The notes: generated from the letters alone by a model not told the origin. A stretch of DNA of 64,000 nucleotides from Acidobacteriota bacterium (GCA_021791875.1 JAJYVU010000008.1:34290-98289); one strand, 5' to 3'; positions 16,391-26,003 are shown, counted from the first letter of the stretch. Made by a program: numbers and translations.

Positions 16391-17592
16391 GTCCCCAAGG
16401 TCAAGATGCGATGAAGGACAGCGCCACAAGCCAGATTCCGTTCGACGCGCCATGCTCCACGGACAAGGCATACGACTGGCGTGAGCCCGCCGCGCTGCCG
16501 CAGCTCAAGAATATGCACAACCGTGGGCGTCTCTTCCATTTTGTCTGGCTTATCTACACGGCGTTTTTCTTTGTTGTGCCGATCCAGGAAAACACCTTGC
16601 GCTCTTGGGTCGAATTCGGCATTGCGTATGCGCTTTTTCTCGCTTTCTATGCCGGAATCTATTTCGCCCGCAATGCTCGCCGGCAATACTGGATGCTCGG
16701 CGGGATGGCCGCGCTGGGGTTCGCGTATGTGCCGCTCAATCCATCTGCCAGCGGCATGTTCATCTATGTGGCGGCCATTCTTCCATTCGTTACGGAATCG
16801 GCCTGGGTCTGCTTCGTCATCATCGGTTCCTTGTGTGTCGGGTCAGCGTTTGAGGCCTGGTATCTGCACATCCTGCCATGGTCCTGGGGCATCGTCGCTT
16901 TCTTTTGCGTGTCTGTCGGGGCAGGGAATTACATTGCTTCGCAGGCGCGCCGTTCCGGGATCCAGCTCATGCGGGCGCATGAGCAGATGGCCGAACTCGC
17001 CAAGGTTGCCGAGCGCGAACGCATCGCGCGCGATCTTCACGATTTGCTGGGGCACACGCTTTCGGTTGTGGCGCTCAAGGCCGAGCTGGCCGGCCGCTCC
17101 TTTGACCGCGACCCCGCGCGCGCCCGCAGTGAGATTGGCGAGGTGGAAGCCATTGCCCGCCAATCCCTCCAGCAGGTGCGCGAAGCCGTTTCCGGCTACC
17201 GCATGCGCGGCCTCGCGGCGGAAATCGACAATGCGCAGCGTTCGCTCGCCGCTGCCGGCGTCAAGCTCACCTGCACTACGCCACAGCCGGATTTCGGCCC
17301 CGCGGAAGAAAGCGTTCTCGCGCTGATCCTTCGCGAAGCCGTGACCAACGTGCTCCGTCATGCGCAGGCAACCGAGGTTCGCCTTGAGTTTTCTGAAGAT
17401 TCCGGCGGCGTGCGGCTCAACGTGGCGGACAATGGCCGCGGCGGCATCCGCACGGAAGGGAGCGGACTCCGCGGTATGCGCGAGCGAGTGCAAATGCTCG
17501 GCGGCAGTTTCCAGCTCGAATCCCTGCACGGCACCGCCATCTCGGTTCAGCTACCGGCGCATGCCGTCTCGGGAACGGTCGTTCAGCCATGA
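16387..17592 (+). CDS. Sensor histidine kinase, NarL/DesK-type (HisKA_3)
   Basis: The 401-residue product has a membrane sensor part with about five TM segments (residues 50-180), a short coiled coil, the HisKA_3 dimerisation domain with RERIARDLHDLLGHTLS (phosphoacceptor His218), and an HATPase_c domain with an N box in LREAVTNVLRHAQA, DNGRGG and a G2-like GLRGMRERV. It lacks a large extracellular sensor, which fits intramembrane sensing of envelope state as in DesK or LiaS. It lies between the ABC permease and the response regulator with 4-bp overlaps on both sides, so its partner is clear. Confidence 0.92.
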   Translation: MSPQGQDAMKDSATSQIPFDAPCSTDKAYDWREPAALPQLKNMHNRGRLFHFVWLIYTAFFFVVPIQENTLRSWVEFGIAYALFLAFYAGIYFARNARRQYWMLGGMAALGFAYVPLNPSASGMFIYVAAILPFVTESAWVCFVIIGSLCVGSAFEAWYLHILPWSWGIVAFFCVSVGAGNYIASQARRSGIQLMRAHEQMAELAKVAERERIARDLHDLLGHTLSVVALKAELAGRSFDRDPARARSEIGEVEAIARQSLQQVREAVSGYRMRGLAAEIDNAQRSLAAAGVKLTCTTPQPDFGPAEESVLALILREAVTNVLRHAQATEVRLEFSEDSGGVRLNVADNGRGGIRTEGSGLRGMRERVQMLGGSFQLESLHGTAISVQLPAHAVSGTVVQP

Positions 17593-18200
17593 AACAGATC
17601 CAGGTTATCGTTGCAGAAGATCAGGCCATGGTGCTCGGCGCGCTGGCCGCGCTGCTGGAAACCGAGCCGGACATTGCTGTCTGCGCGCGCGCGGCCAATG
17701 GACGCCTGGCACTGTCGGCTGTTGCCGCGCATCATGCTGACGTGCTCGTCACCGACATCGAAATGCCCGAGATGACCGGTCTCACGCTGGCCGGGGAAGT
17801 CCGCGACCGTTATCCCGAAACGCGCGTCATCATCCTTACCACCTTTGCCCGCCCCGGCTATTTGCGCCGCGCCCTCGACGCCGGCGCCAAAGGTTACCTG
17901 CTCAAAGACCGTCCCGCGGCCGAGCTTGCCGATGCGGTTCGGCGGGTGCACCGGGGCCTGCGCGTCATCGATCCCCAACTCGCCGCTGACGCGTGGGAAA
18001 GTGGGCCAGATCCGCTGACCGAACGCGAACGCCAGATTCTGTGGCGTGCGGGGGAAGGCAAAACCAGTCAGGAAATTGCCACGGAGCTGCATCTTTCCGA
18101 AGGCACGGTGCGCAACTATCTCTCTGAGGCCATCAATAAGCTTGGCGCCGCCAACCGCGTCGACGCCGCCCGCATCGCCCGCGCCAAGGGCTGGCTCTGA
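17589..18200 (+). CDS. LuxR/NarL-family response regulator
   Basis: The 203-residue product has an N-terminal receiver domain with acidic residues at E10 and D11, phosphoacceptor Asp56 in VLVTDIEMP, and Lys105 in YLLKDRP. A C-terminal LuxR-type HTH (from about residue 140) includes LTERERQIL, EIATELHLSEGTVRNYLSEA and a short tail. The ATG overlaps the kinase stop by 4 bp. By analogy with related operons it probably controls its own ABC exporter; the 14-bp palindrome before the first gene of the operon is a candidate site. Confidence 0.93.
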   Translation: MKQIQVIVAEDQAMVLGALAALLETEPDIAVCARAANGRLALSAVAAHHADVLVTDIEMPEMTGLTLAGEVRDRYPETRVIILTTFARPGYLRRALDAGAKGYLLKDRPAAELADAVRRVHRGLRVIDPQLAADAWESGPDPLTERERQILWRAGEGKTSQEIATELHLSEGTVRNYLSEAINKLGAANRVDAARIARAKGWL

Positions 18201-18351
18201 GTTCATACCTGTCAGGTGAGGAGCGCCTGAAAGTATTCACAGGCCTCTAGTAAATCGTTTAGACTGCGGTTGCCTTCAAGGAGCGAGTTCGTCTGTCCCC
18301 TGCGAAATGCGCCCCATACCTTGCAACTTCGGCTGGAAAAAGGAGATTCCC

Positions 18352-20523
18352 GTGCGCCTGAAAGCTACCTCGCTCGCACTGTTGCTCGCCTGCACCGTAT
18401 CCCTTGCCATCGCGCAAAAGCCCAGATATCAGTACCCGTTTGAGAATCCCTCGTTGCCGGTCAATGTTCGCGTCAAGAATCTGCTTTCGCTTATGACGCT
18501 GCAGGAAAAGATCGACGCTCTCGGCTCGGATCCCTCAGTGCCGCGCCTCGGTGTAGTCGGCACCACTGCCGTGGAAGGACTGCATGGCGAAGCGCTCGGC
18601 GGCCCGGCACACTGGGAGGGTCGATTCCGTCACGTGGTACCTACCACGCAGTTTCCGCAGTCGTACGGGCTTGGGCAGACCTGGGATCCCGCGCTGCTCG
18701 AAAAAGCCGCCGCAGTTGAGGCCTTTGAAACGCGCTGGGCCTTTGACAAGTACCACGCCGGAGGCCTCATTGTGCGCGCACCCAACGCCAACCTGGCGCG
18801 CGACCCACTCTGGGGCCGCAACGAAGAAACCTTTGGCGAGGACCCCTACCTCGCCGGCAAGCTCACCGTTGCTTATGTCCGGGGTCTGCAGGGAAATAAT
18901 CCCCGCTATTGGGAAACTGCGTCGCTCATGAAGCACTTCGTCGGATACAACAACGAAACCAATCGCGCGGGCTCATCCTCCAACTTTGGCGTACGCCTGT
19001 TTCAGGAGTACTACGCCTTGCCTTTCCGCATGGGCATCGAGGATGGCCACTCGAACGCCTTTATGACCTCCTACAACGCCTGGAACGGCATTCCGATGAC
19101 CGTGAATCCCGTGCTGCGCAGGGTTGTCATGCGGCGCTGGCACTTCGACGGCATCATCTGCACGGATGCCGGCGCCATGACAAATATGGTCGATCATTTT
19201 CACTACTATCAGACCCTTCCGCAAGCGGCTGCGGGTGCTATCCATGCGGGCGTCAACCAGTTCCTCGACCGATACCAGAAGCCGGTGGAAGAGGCGCTCG
19301 CGGAGCACCTGATCACGGAGAAGGACATCGATCGCAACCTCGCGGGCGTTTACCGCGTGATGATCCATCTCGGCATGCTCGATCCCGCCTCCATGAACCC
19401 CTACGCGCTCATCGGCATTACCCACGTCGATCCTGCCAAGGGCGATCCCTGGTGGTGGCCTTCGCATATCCAGGTCGCGCTCCAGGCGACGGAAGAATCC
19501 ATTGTGCTGCTGAAAGACCAGGACCGCGCTCTTCCGCTCGACGCCGCCAGGCTGCACTCGATCGCGGTGATCGGCCCCTGGGCCAACACGGTCAATCTGG
19601 ACTGGTACAGCGGAACCCCGCCCTTCGCCATCACGCCCGTCCAGGGCATACAGAAGTTCGTCGGTCCCAACGTCAAGGTTACCTATAACAACGGCTCCAA
19701 CCTCGCAGCCGCCGCGGCGCTGGCGAAGAAGTCCGACGTCGCCATCGTCATCATCGGCAACAACCCCACCTGCGATGCGGGCTGGGGTGTCTGCAATGTT
19801 CCCAGCGACGGCAAAGAAGCCTTCGACCGCACATCCATGACGCTGCCCGGTGAGGCCATCGCCAGGGCTGTGTACGCTGCGAATCCCCACACCGTCGTGG
19901 TGGTGCAGACCAGCTTCCCGTACACCATCAACTGGACGGAGGCGCATATTCCCGGCATCCTGGAAATGACCAACAACAGCGAAGAGCAGGGAACCGCGCT
20001 CGCCAACGTTCTATTCGGCAAATACGATCCTGCGGGCAGACTCACGCAGACCTGGGTGCGCTCCATGAGCCAGCTTCCGCCGCTCATGGATTACAACATC
20101 CGCCACGGATTCACGTACCTGTATTTCCACCACAAGCCGCTTTATCCCTTCGGCTTTGGGCTCAGCTACACCACCTTCCAGTATTCCAACCTGCGCCTCA
20201 GCAGCAACACGCTGCCTGCGAATGGACAAATCACGGTGAGCGTCGACGTCACCAACACGGGCAAGCGCGACGGCGATGAGGTGGTGCAGATGTACGTGAA
20301 ACATCTGGACTCGAAGGTCGCACGGTCCATCGAAGCGCTCAAAGGCTTCGAGCGAATCAACATCCCTGTCGGCCAGACGCGGACCGTAACCTTCCCGCTC
20401 ACGGCGAAGGCCCTGGCTTACTGGAGTTACGGGGGGTGGCGCGTCGAGCACGATCACGTCCAGATTCTCATCGGCGCATCCTCGGCAGATATTCGCCAGA
20501 AAGCCGAGATCACGGTGGAGTAA
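18352..20523 (+). CDS. Glycoside hydrolase family 3 protein (beta-glucosidase/xylosidase-like), exported
   Basis: GH3 enzymes release terminal beta-linked sugars from oligosaccharides. The 723-residue product has a signal peptide (RLKATSLALLLACTVSLAIA), the GH3 N-terminal barrel with EGLHGEALGG and RNEETFGEDPYLAG, a probable nucleophile Asp272 in FDGIICTDAGAM, the GH3 C-terminal domain, and an Fn3-like end (VSVDVTNTGKRDGDEVVQ). The GTG at 18352 is preferred because AGGAG sits 6 bp upstream and the signal peptide then starts at residue 1; the ATG at 18307 would put 15 residues before it. Probable location is the periplasm or outside. The exact sugar specificity is not clear, since the nucleophile region is closer to xylosidase-like members than to the classical SDW type. 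Confidence 0.92.
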   Translation: MRLKATSLALLLACTVSLAIAQKPRYQYPFENPSLPVNVRVKNLLSLMTLQEKIDALGSDPSVPRLGVVGTTAVEGLHGEALGGPAHWEGRFRHVVPTTQFPQSYGLGQTWDPALLEKAAAVEAFETRWAFDKYHAGGLIVRAPNANLARDPLWGRNEETFGEDPYLAGKLTVAYVRGLQGNNPRYWETASLMKHFVGYNNETNRAGSSSNFGVRLFQEYYALPFRMGIEDGHSNAFMTSYNAWNGIPMTVNPVLRRVVMRRWHFDGIICTDAGAMTNMVDHFHYYQTLPQAAAGAIHAGVNQFLDRYQKPVEEALAEHLITEKDIDRNLAGVYRVMIHLGMLDPASMNPYALIGITHVDPAKGDPWWWPSHIQVALQATEESIVLLKDQDRALPLDAARLHSIAVIGPWANTVNLDWYSGTPPFAITPVQGIQKFVGPNVKVTYNNGSNLAAAAALAKKSDVAIVIIGNNPTCDAGWGVCNVPSDGKEAFDRTSMTLPGEAIARAVYAANPHTVVVVQTSFPYTINWTEAHIPGILEMTNNSEEQGTALANVLFGKYDPAGRLTQTWVRSMSQLPPLMDYNIRHGFTYLYFHHKPLYPFGFGLSYTTFQYSNLRLSSNTLPANGQITVSVDVTNTGKRDGDEVVQMYVKHLDSKVARSIEALKGFERINIPVGQTRTVTFPLTAKALAYWSYGGWRVEHDHVQILIGASSADIRQKAEITVE

Positions 20524-20569
20524 AACAGTTCTGAGGTGCCAGTCCACAGTCCTCAGGAAATGGAATCCA

Positions 20570-20863
20570 ATGCCTGTTGCCTCCATGACGCTGCAGCTTC
20601 GCATCGAGCACAGCCGCTCGCTCAAGGACCGCCGTCAGGTGGTCCGCAGCCTGAAGGAGAAGCTGCGCCACGGTTTCAACATCTCCGTGGCGGAAATGGA
20701 TGAGGCCGTCACGTGGCAGTCGGCCACGCTCGGCATTGCTGCCGTCTCCGGGTCACGGGATTATCTTTCCGGGCTCATGACGGAGGTGGAAGCAGCCGCC
20801 CATCGTATCGCCGGCGACCTTGGGGCTGAGATCACCGACGCATGGTGGGAGCTGGTCGAGTGA
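20570..20863 (+). CDS. DUF503/YlxP-like protein
   Basis: The 97-residue product matches the small DUF503 (YlxP) family in length and pattern, with the conserved RSLKDRRQVVRSLKEKLR helix and FNISVAEMDE strand. YlxP members are often found near rbfA and have an unclear role, possibly linked to ribosome assembly. Here it lies 46 bp behind the GH3 gene, away from rbfA at 26 kb. An aggaaa site precedes the ATG. A strong bidirectional terminator follows. Confidence 0.85.
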   Translation: MPVASMTLQLRIEHSRSLKDRRQVVRSLKEKLRHGFNISVAEMDEAVTWQSATLGIAAVSGSRDYLSGLMTEVEAAAHRIAGDLGAEITDAWWELVE

Positions 20864-20894
20864 GGGCTGCGGGCTCGATCAGGCGTCCCTCGGC

Positions 20895-20940
20895 AAAAAT
20901 AAGAGGGGCAACGGCATGGCCGTCGCCCCTCTTTGGTTTC
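20895..20940. terminator. Bidirectional rho-independent terminator
   Basis: A long stem pairs agaggggc (20902-20909) with gcccctct (20925-20932) and, after one mismatch, acggc (20911-20915) with gccgt (20919-20923) around an atg loop. It is flanked by aaaaataa on the left and ttggttt on the right, so it can serve the YlxP-like gene on the plus strand and the minus-strand gene that ends at 20952. Confidence 0.85.
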
Positions 20941-20951
20941 TCTGGCAGCGG

Positions 20952-21443
20952 TTATTTTGCTTCTTCTCGTGCTTTGCGCCGCGCCCGCAGCACTTCCATC
21001 CCAACGCGGAGACCCGTCATGACGGCGCCCACCTTGCGAGAGGTTCCGCCGGTGGCCTGCTGCACGATTCCGCCGGCGCGGCCCAGCCCTCCCAGCACCA
21101 GCGTCAGGGCTTCGTCGACGCGGTTTGCCTGGGTGTGTGTCTTGTCCACAATGTCAGTGAGGGCCTCGTTGACGTGGTCCACCTGCTGCCGCACCTTGCG
21201 GGAAACCTCGAGCATCTCCTCGGTGGCCTGTTTCAGCTTGGGCGATGCATCTACGAGAATCTCGCGTACTATTTTTACCGCCGGCAGAACATCGTCCTCG
21301 ATGCGGTCCGTCAGCTCATTCACGCGTTTTCGGGTCTTGAGAGACCCGATCGCGATGATCATCATGAAAATGGCCTGCATCAGCGCCGAAGCGGCCACCA
21401 CGATCACACAGATCAGAATCCCTTGATCGGTTGTCAGGTGCAT
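20952..21443 (-). CDS. Membrane-anchored coiled-coil protein (DUF948-like)
   Basis: The 163-residue product has one N-terminal membrane segment (ILICVIVVAASALMQAIFMM) followed by a long helical region with heptad-like spacing (residues 45-120), and a basic C-terminus. This layout resembles DUF948-type general stress proteins, although the match is not certain. It starts 3 bp after the stop of the YtxH-like gene, so the two are translated together. Function is unknown; a role in the envelope stress response would fit the partner. Confidence 0.7.
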   Translation of the reverse strand: MHLTTDQGILICVIVVAASALMQAIFMMIIAIGSLKTRKRVNELTDRIEDDVLPAVKIVREILVDASPKLKQATEEMLEVSRKVRQQVDHVNEALTDIVDKTHTQANRVDEALTLVLGGLGRAGGIVQQATGGTSRKVGAVMTGLRVGMEVLRARRKAREEAK

Positions 21444-21446
21444 TCC

Positions 21447-21848
21447 CTATGCCTGGCCTTCGGAAGCTTCCACTGCCTGCGGGCCAGCCTGGGGCGCTTC
21501 ACGGCCGGCCGCGGTCTCGTAGGCCTCTTTGCCCGCCTGCACCGCTGCCGAAACCTTGTTCGACTTCTCCTGTACAAAATCCCGACCCTGGCGCACGAAA
21601 TCGTCCCACTGGGTCCGGCCGCGATCCACGTATTCGTTTACGCGCTCCCGTCCGCGCTCGGCATAGGTGTTCATCTGTGTGGCGGCTTCGCGCCCCCGAG
21701 CCTTCAGGTACTCCGAGCCGTCGCGAGCGCTGCTCAATAGTTCTTCCCGCGTCTCCCGGCCAGACTTGGGCGCGTAGAGTACACCAATCAGCGCCCCAAT
21801 GCCGAGGCCCGCAAGAAACCAGCTGAATCCACTCGATTGTTCTGACAT
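21447..21848 (-). CDS. YtxH domain-containing protein
   Basis: The 133-residue product begins with a glycine-rich membrane segment FLAGLGIGALIGVLYAPKSG followed by RETREEL, the hallmark of the YtxH/gas-vesicle-like stress protein family. The rest is a charged helical region with repeated GRxR pieces. Members are general stress proteins of unknown mechanism. The ribosome site AAGGAG lies 8 bp before the ATG. It is the first gene of a two-gene unit with the DUF948-like gene. Confidence 0.82.
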   Translation of the reverse strand: MSEQSSGFSWFLAGLGIGALIGVLYAPKSGRETREELLSSARDGSEYLKARGREAATQMNTYAERGRERVNEYVDRGRTQWDDFVRQGRDFVQEKSNKVSAAVQAGKEAYETAAGREAPQAGPQAVEASEGQA

Positions 21849-21995
21849 TCCTTATCTCCTTCTCGTTTTCAGCCTTCAGAATCCCGCATGTTACCACAGC
21901 TCACAACCGCTGCGGCAAAACTTCTCCCACAGTAGATGCGCTTGCGCCGTTGCCGGCTGTCCCCGGAGCGCATTGTCGGCCGCGCGGAGCTGCTT

Positions 21996-23009
21996 TCAGC
22001 TCGCGCCGTTGTGGTCCACCATGCGTGCCAGGCGCATTTGTGGCCTCACCCACAGCATCGCATCAAACGCGTGCATACGCACAAACCCGAGTCGATCATA
22101 CAGCCGAACCGCCCCATAATTCTGCTGCGTCACCGTCAGCGTAACGGTTTTGAAGCCATTCTGGCGCAGGTGTGCAGCGCAATCTTCAATCAGCAGCCCG
22201 CCCAGCCCGCGCCCCTGCCATTCTGGCGCCACGCACACCTGCGTGATGTGAGCCACGTTGTTTTTGACCTGCGAACACAGCAGCACGCCGACCAGTTCCC
22301 GCGTCCGGTCGCTCAGGAGCACTCGCGAGGCGGAAGCGTCGAAGCGTCCGCAGCCGGGGAAGCGGATGATGTTATGCAGAAACCGCAGTGAACCGGCGAT
22401 GCTCTGGTACTGGTCGTTGATCTTGCTGTCCAGGTGCCCGGTGTAGGCGCTCGCAATCAGGTGCGCCGCCGGAGTAAAGTCCTCTTCCGTCCATGAGCGC
22501 ATCGCCAGTCCCGCGGGTGGTTTGGGGATTTCCTTCCGCTTGCGCCCATCCAGCCGCAGTTCCATGAAGTCGCGCCGGAAGACCTCAAAGTCGGCGGCCC
22601 GAAAGACCGCGGACAGCCTGCCGGAAGCGTGCAGGAGCAACTGCGACTCGATCCGGTCTGTCCCCGGCGAATTCTGGAGCGTGGTAATCAGGTGTTCCAG
22701 CAGCTGCCGCTCAATGTCTTTGGCGGAAAACCGCCCGTCGCTGCTGTCGATGGAATAAACATCCCCGATCACGGCTTTGGCGTCTTCATAGACGCAAAAG
22801 ACGTACCCGATGATCCTGGAGCCTTCCACGGCCACGTATCCCGGCAGCACCCGGGAGTCAAGGTACTGCAGAATCAGGTCGATGGACGTTCGGTAGTCCC
22901 AGTTCAGCCGCTGGCTCCACTCCCTGGTTTCGGTCGCGAGCAGCGGCTTCAGGTTTGCGGCCGAAAAATGGCGCAGATCCAGGATGTCCAACTGAAGCGC
23001 CTGCGTCAT
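21996..23009 (-). CDS. Tandem GNAT-family N-acetyltransferase
   Basis: The 337-residue product contains two GNAT folds. The first (about 1-150) is degenerate in the acetyl-CoA loop. The second (about 170-320) keeps the signature APEWQGRGLGGLLIEDC and ends with YGAVRLYDRLGFVRM. This resembles the mycothiol synthase type of double GNAT in layout, but nothing here supports that substrate. An AAGGAGG sequence lies 14 bp before the ATG, somewhat far. It is the last gene in a run with the ArnT-like gene, nrnA and rbfA. Confidence 0.82.
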   Translation of the reverse strand: MTQALQLDILDLRHFSAANLKPLLATETREWSQRLNWDYRTSIDLILQYLDSRVLPGYVAVEGSRIIGYVFCVYEDAKAVIGDVYSIDSSDGRFSAKDIERQLLEHLITTLQNSPGTDRIESQLLLHASGRLSAVFRAADFEVFRRDFMELRLDGRKRKEIPKPPAGLAMRSWTEEDFTPAAHLIASAYTGHLDSKINDQYQSIAGSLRFLHNIIRFPGCGRFDASASRVLLSDRTRELVGVLLCSQVKNNVAHITQVCVAPEWQGRGLGGLLIEDCAAHLRQNGFKTVTLTVTQQNYGAVRLYDRLGFVRMHAFDAMLWVRPQMRLARMVDHNGAS

Positions 23010-23111
23010 AGGCTGCAGTTCATCCTCCTTGAGGCCGGTACCGGGTGCGAATCGCCGCTTGCAGGCGTCGCCAGCATCGTGATCTGGCTGGAAACCATGC
23101 GCAAATCTCGA

Positions 23112-24881
23112 TTACTTTTTCGCGGCCACCTCATAGACCACCAGATTCTGTGCAGGATACTCGAAAAGCTCCTCGTATGTCCTGCCCTTCAGCAGGGTCT
23201 TCAGTTTTCCGACGTCCTTTTTCTGGGTGATCAGCAGGTGCTGCGCCGCGGGAATGCCGTTCGTGCGATACTTCCAGACCTGCCGATCGCGGTAGAACGA
23301 CAGCCCGTAGGCCATCTCGCGCCGCACGTCATACAGCGCCAGAATCTCCCCCGGTTCGGCAATCTCGTTCACGATCCTGGCCATCGGCCGCGCAGAAAAG
23401 GTCAGGTCCATCAGGTGGATGTTCCGCTTCGTATTCGGCAGCGGTCCGAGTCCGAAGACCGGTCCCACGCCGAAAATGTAGAACATCAACACCACGACCG
23501 GGATAATGGTCGCCGTGCGCAGCTTCTTCACGCCGTACTGCGCCACCATGATGAGGATGAAGACAGCCGTCGCAAAGCCGGTCAGCCCGCCGGCGATCAG
23601 CGCCCTCCCCGGCGGAATCTGCTTGGGATGCAGCAGATGCAGCGGCATCAGCAGCACAAACGTCACCAGCCCGCCAACCGTAACCGCGTGCAGGATCAAC
23701 AGCCAGGGCTTCAGCCCCCGGTTCTTGATGCGGTTGATATAATCGCCGGCCAGGATCGTCAGCGGAGGTATCGACGGCAGAATGTAGCCTGGCAGCTTCG
23801 ATTGCGACAACGAGAAGAACACGATCGGCAGCAGCGCCCAGATCACCAGAAACTCAGGAAATGCATCGCCGGTCCGCGCGTGGCCCACATAATGATGCTT
23901 CCGGCGCCGCGCCCGCCATTCGTTCAGCGAGGTTCGCGCCGCATCGGCAAAGGCCGTCAGGGCGATCACCACCCATGGCATCAGCGCCAGCACCGCGACG
24001 GGGATGTAGTACCAGAACGGCTGCTCGTGGTGATACAGGTTCGAGCCAAAGCGCTCCAGGTTTTGCTGCAGTATGAATTGCTTCAGGAACTGAGGGTTTC
24101 GAATCTGTACTTCCACGTACCATGGCAGGACGATCGCCATGTACAGCGCCACGCCCGGCCACCAGATCGTCCGCCGCAGCACGGACCATTCCCTTCGCAG
24201 CGCGGCGAAGGTGACCAGAATCAGCAGCGCCAGAAACGGCGCCACAGGCCCCTTGGCCAGCGTGGCCGTTGCGTTGAAGAAGTAGAGGTCAAAGAGCCAG
24301 AACTTGCTGCCTGTTTCGTACCAGGCGTACCAGCCGAGCATCCCGATGCAGAAGGGAGCGGCCAGTTGCATGTCAGTGGAGGCGCCGCGCGCAAAGCTCA
24401 GGATTGCCGCGCAGGTCACGGTGATCAGCGCCGCGTCCAGCTCGCCGCCCCTGCGGAAGCTGCGCATGTGCATGTAGATGAGCACGATGAGCGTGAGAGC
24501 GAAGGTGGCCGAAGGCAGCCTTGCCGCCCAGTCGTGTACGCCAAACTCCATGAATGAGAGCATGGCGCGCCAGTAATACAGGGCCGGCTTCTGGAGCCAG
24601 GGATGTCCCCAAAGCACCGGTGTCACCAGGTCATGCCGATGGAGCATCTCGCGCGCCACCTGGGCGTAACGCGGCTCGTCGGCGCCTACCAGTCCCAGCC
24701 CGTCGCCTCCGAAGGCAGGCACCAACCCGTAAAACAGGAAAAAGAGGGTGAAGCCGAGCATGGTTACCACCTGCGCGGCGGTGGCAAACGCAGGGAAACG
24801 CGCCGAGATGCGGCTCGGCGCATGCTTGAACGCTCGAATCCAGGGGGCAGGATGAGAAGAATTTGGTCTAGTGTCAGGCAC
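23112..24881 (-). CDS. ArnT-like glycosyltransferase, GT39/PMT family
   Basis: The 589-residue integral membrane protein has around 11-12 hydrophobic segments and the GT39/ArnT signature GADEPRYAQVAREM in the first periplasmic loop, followed by LQKPALYYW. Such enzymes move a sugar from a polyprenyl phosphate donor to lipid A, protein or another acceptor on the outer face of the inner membrane. Donor and acceptor cannot be told from sequence. It lies 79 bp after nrnA. A second GT39 member is present at 42989-44869, so the organism has at least two in this window. Confidence 0.9.
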   Translation of the reverse strand: MPDTRPNSSHPAPWIRAFKHAPSRISARFPAFATAAQVVTMLGFTLFFLFYGLVPAFGGDGLGLVGADEPRYAQVAREMLHRHDLVTPVLWGHPWLQKPALYYWRAMLSFMEFGVHDWAARLPSATFALTLIVLIYMHMRSFRRGGELDAALITVTCAAILSFARGASTDMQLAAPFCIGMLGWYAWYETGSKFWLFDLYFFNATATLAKGPVAPFLALLILVTFAALRREWSVLRRTIWWPGVALYMAIVLPWYVEVQIRNPQFLKQFILQQNLERFGSNLYHHEQPFWYYIPVAVLALMPWVVIALTAFADAARTSLNEWRARRRKHHYVGHARTGDAFPEFLVIWALLPIVFFSLSQSKLPGYILPSIPPLTILAGDYINRIKNRGLKPWLLILHAVTVGGLVTFVLLMPLHLLHPKQIPPGRALIAGGLTGFATAVFILIMVAQYGVKKLRTATIIPVVVLMFYIFGVGPVFGLGPLPNTKRNIHLMDLTFSARPMARIVNEIAEPGEILALYDVRREMAYGLSFYRDRQVWKYRTNGIPAAQHLLITQKKDVGKLKTLLKGRTYEELFEYPAQNLVVYEVAAKK

Positions 24882-24960
24882 GATCCCAACTTAGGCTAAC
24901 AGATCGGCAGCAAAGCGGCTCAATCGTTTGCCGCCAAGACAGCCTCGTACAGGGTGCAGC

Positions 24961-25998
24961 TCAGCCCAGTCCGTACATGCTCTCCCGGAGCATCGCACGC
25001 AGCTTTTCGAGAATCACATTGGTCGCAATGTGCATGGGCCCCTCGAGGGTGCAGCCGGCTGCATGGGGATGCCCGCCGCCGCCGAACTCCTCGGCGAGGC
25101 GCGCCACGTCCACGCGGCCCTTGCTGCGGAGCGAGAGGCGGACTCTGCGATCCTTCAGCTCGCGCAGAAAGACGGCTGTCTCGACGCCTGCAATGCCGAT
25201 GGCATAGTTCACCACGCCTTCGCAGTCTTCCTCAGCCGCGCGTGTCCGCAGCATGTCGTCCTGGTTCACGGATAGCCATGCCAGCTTGCCGTCCCTGCGC
25301 AGATTGGTGAGCGCGGCGCCCAGCAGCATCATCTTCGACGTTGGATTGGAGAAATACACCTGCTCGGCGATCGCCGCCGGTTGCGCTCCGTGCCGCACCA
25401 GGTTTGCGGCCAGCTCAAAGGTGTGCGAATCAGTTCCGTCGTAGCAGAAGGAGCCCGTGTCTGTCAGCACGGCGGCATAGAGGCAGGTCGCCATCTCCGG
25501 GGTGATGGTCACGCCGGCTTCAAGAGCCAGATCGTAAACCAGCTCGGCGACCGCGCAGGCTTCCGGCTCAATCCAGTTCACATCGGCAAACTTCTGCCCG
25601 CTTACATGGTGGTCAATGTTGATCAGCTTCCGGCCTTCGAGTCCATGCAGTCGCGAGCGTGGAATGCCATCGCACTCCAGCAGGATGACCGCGTCGTAGT
25701 CGCCTTCAATCACTGACCGGCGGGCAATCGACCGCGAGCAGGGAAGGCCGTGATAGATGAGCGGCAGCCCGTCGCAGGAGACCAGCTCCGCTTCCTTGCC
25801 CATCTGGTGCAGAATTCCGCCCATCGCCAGCATGGAGCCAATGGCATCACCGTCCGGCCGCGCATGCGCGCTCACCAGGAAGCGTTTGCCAGCGCGGATT
25901 GCCGCCAGCACGGCGTGCAGGCCCTCGCGCTCACCGTAGAGTCCGGTGGCGACCGGTTCGTACTTCGAAGGTGGATGAAAGAAGGCTTCGAGAGACAT
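24961..25998 (-). CDS. nrnA: DHH/DHHA1 phosphoesterase, NrnA-like (oligoribonuclease/pAp phosphatase)
   Basis: NrnA enzymes degrade nanoRNA and dephosphorylate 3'-phosphoadenosine 5'-phosphate. The 345-residue product shows the DHH domain with AHARPDGDAIGS (motif I), an acidic motif ILLECDG, INIDHHVSG (the DHH motif itself), and a DHHA1 domain ending with EFGGGGHPHAAGC. Its start lies 5 bp after the rbfA stop, the same adjacency found in many bacteria. The ribosome site is weak, which fits coupling to rbfA. Confidence 0.93.
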   Translation of the reverse strand: MSLEAFFHPPSKYEPVATGLYGEREGLHAVLAAIRAGKRFLVSAHARPDGDAIGSMLAMGGILHQMGKEAELVSCDGLPLIYHGLPCSRSIARRSVIEGDYDAVILLECDGIPRSRLHGLEGRKLINIDHHVSGQKFADVNWIEPEACAVAELVYDLALEAGVTITPEMATCLYAAVLTDTGSFCYDGTDSHTFELAANLVRHGAQPAAIAEQVYFSNPTSKMMLLGAALTNLRRDGKLAWLSVNQDDMLRTRAAEEDCEGVVNYAIGIAGVETAVFLRELKDRRVRLSLRSKGRVDVARLAEEFGGGGHPHAAGCTLEGPMHIATNVILEKLRAMLRESMYGLG

Positions 25999-26003
25999 CG
26001 TTG

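Noticed and set aside
22629..24557. 642-codon open frame on the plus strand
   Set aside because: It lies antisense to the ArnT-like gene, is rich in Arg, Gln and His as expected from a shadow frame of GC-rich coding DNA, and has no domain or ribosome site.
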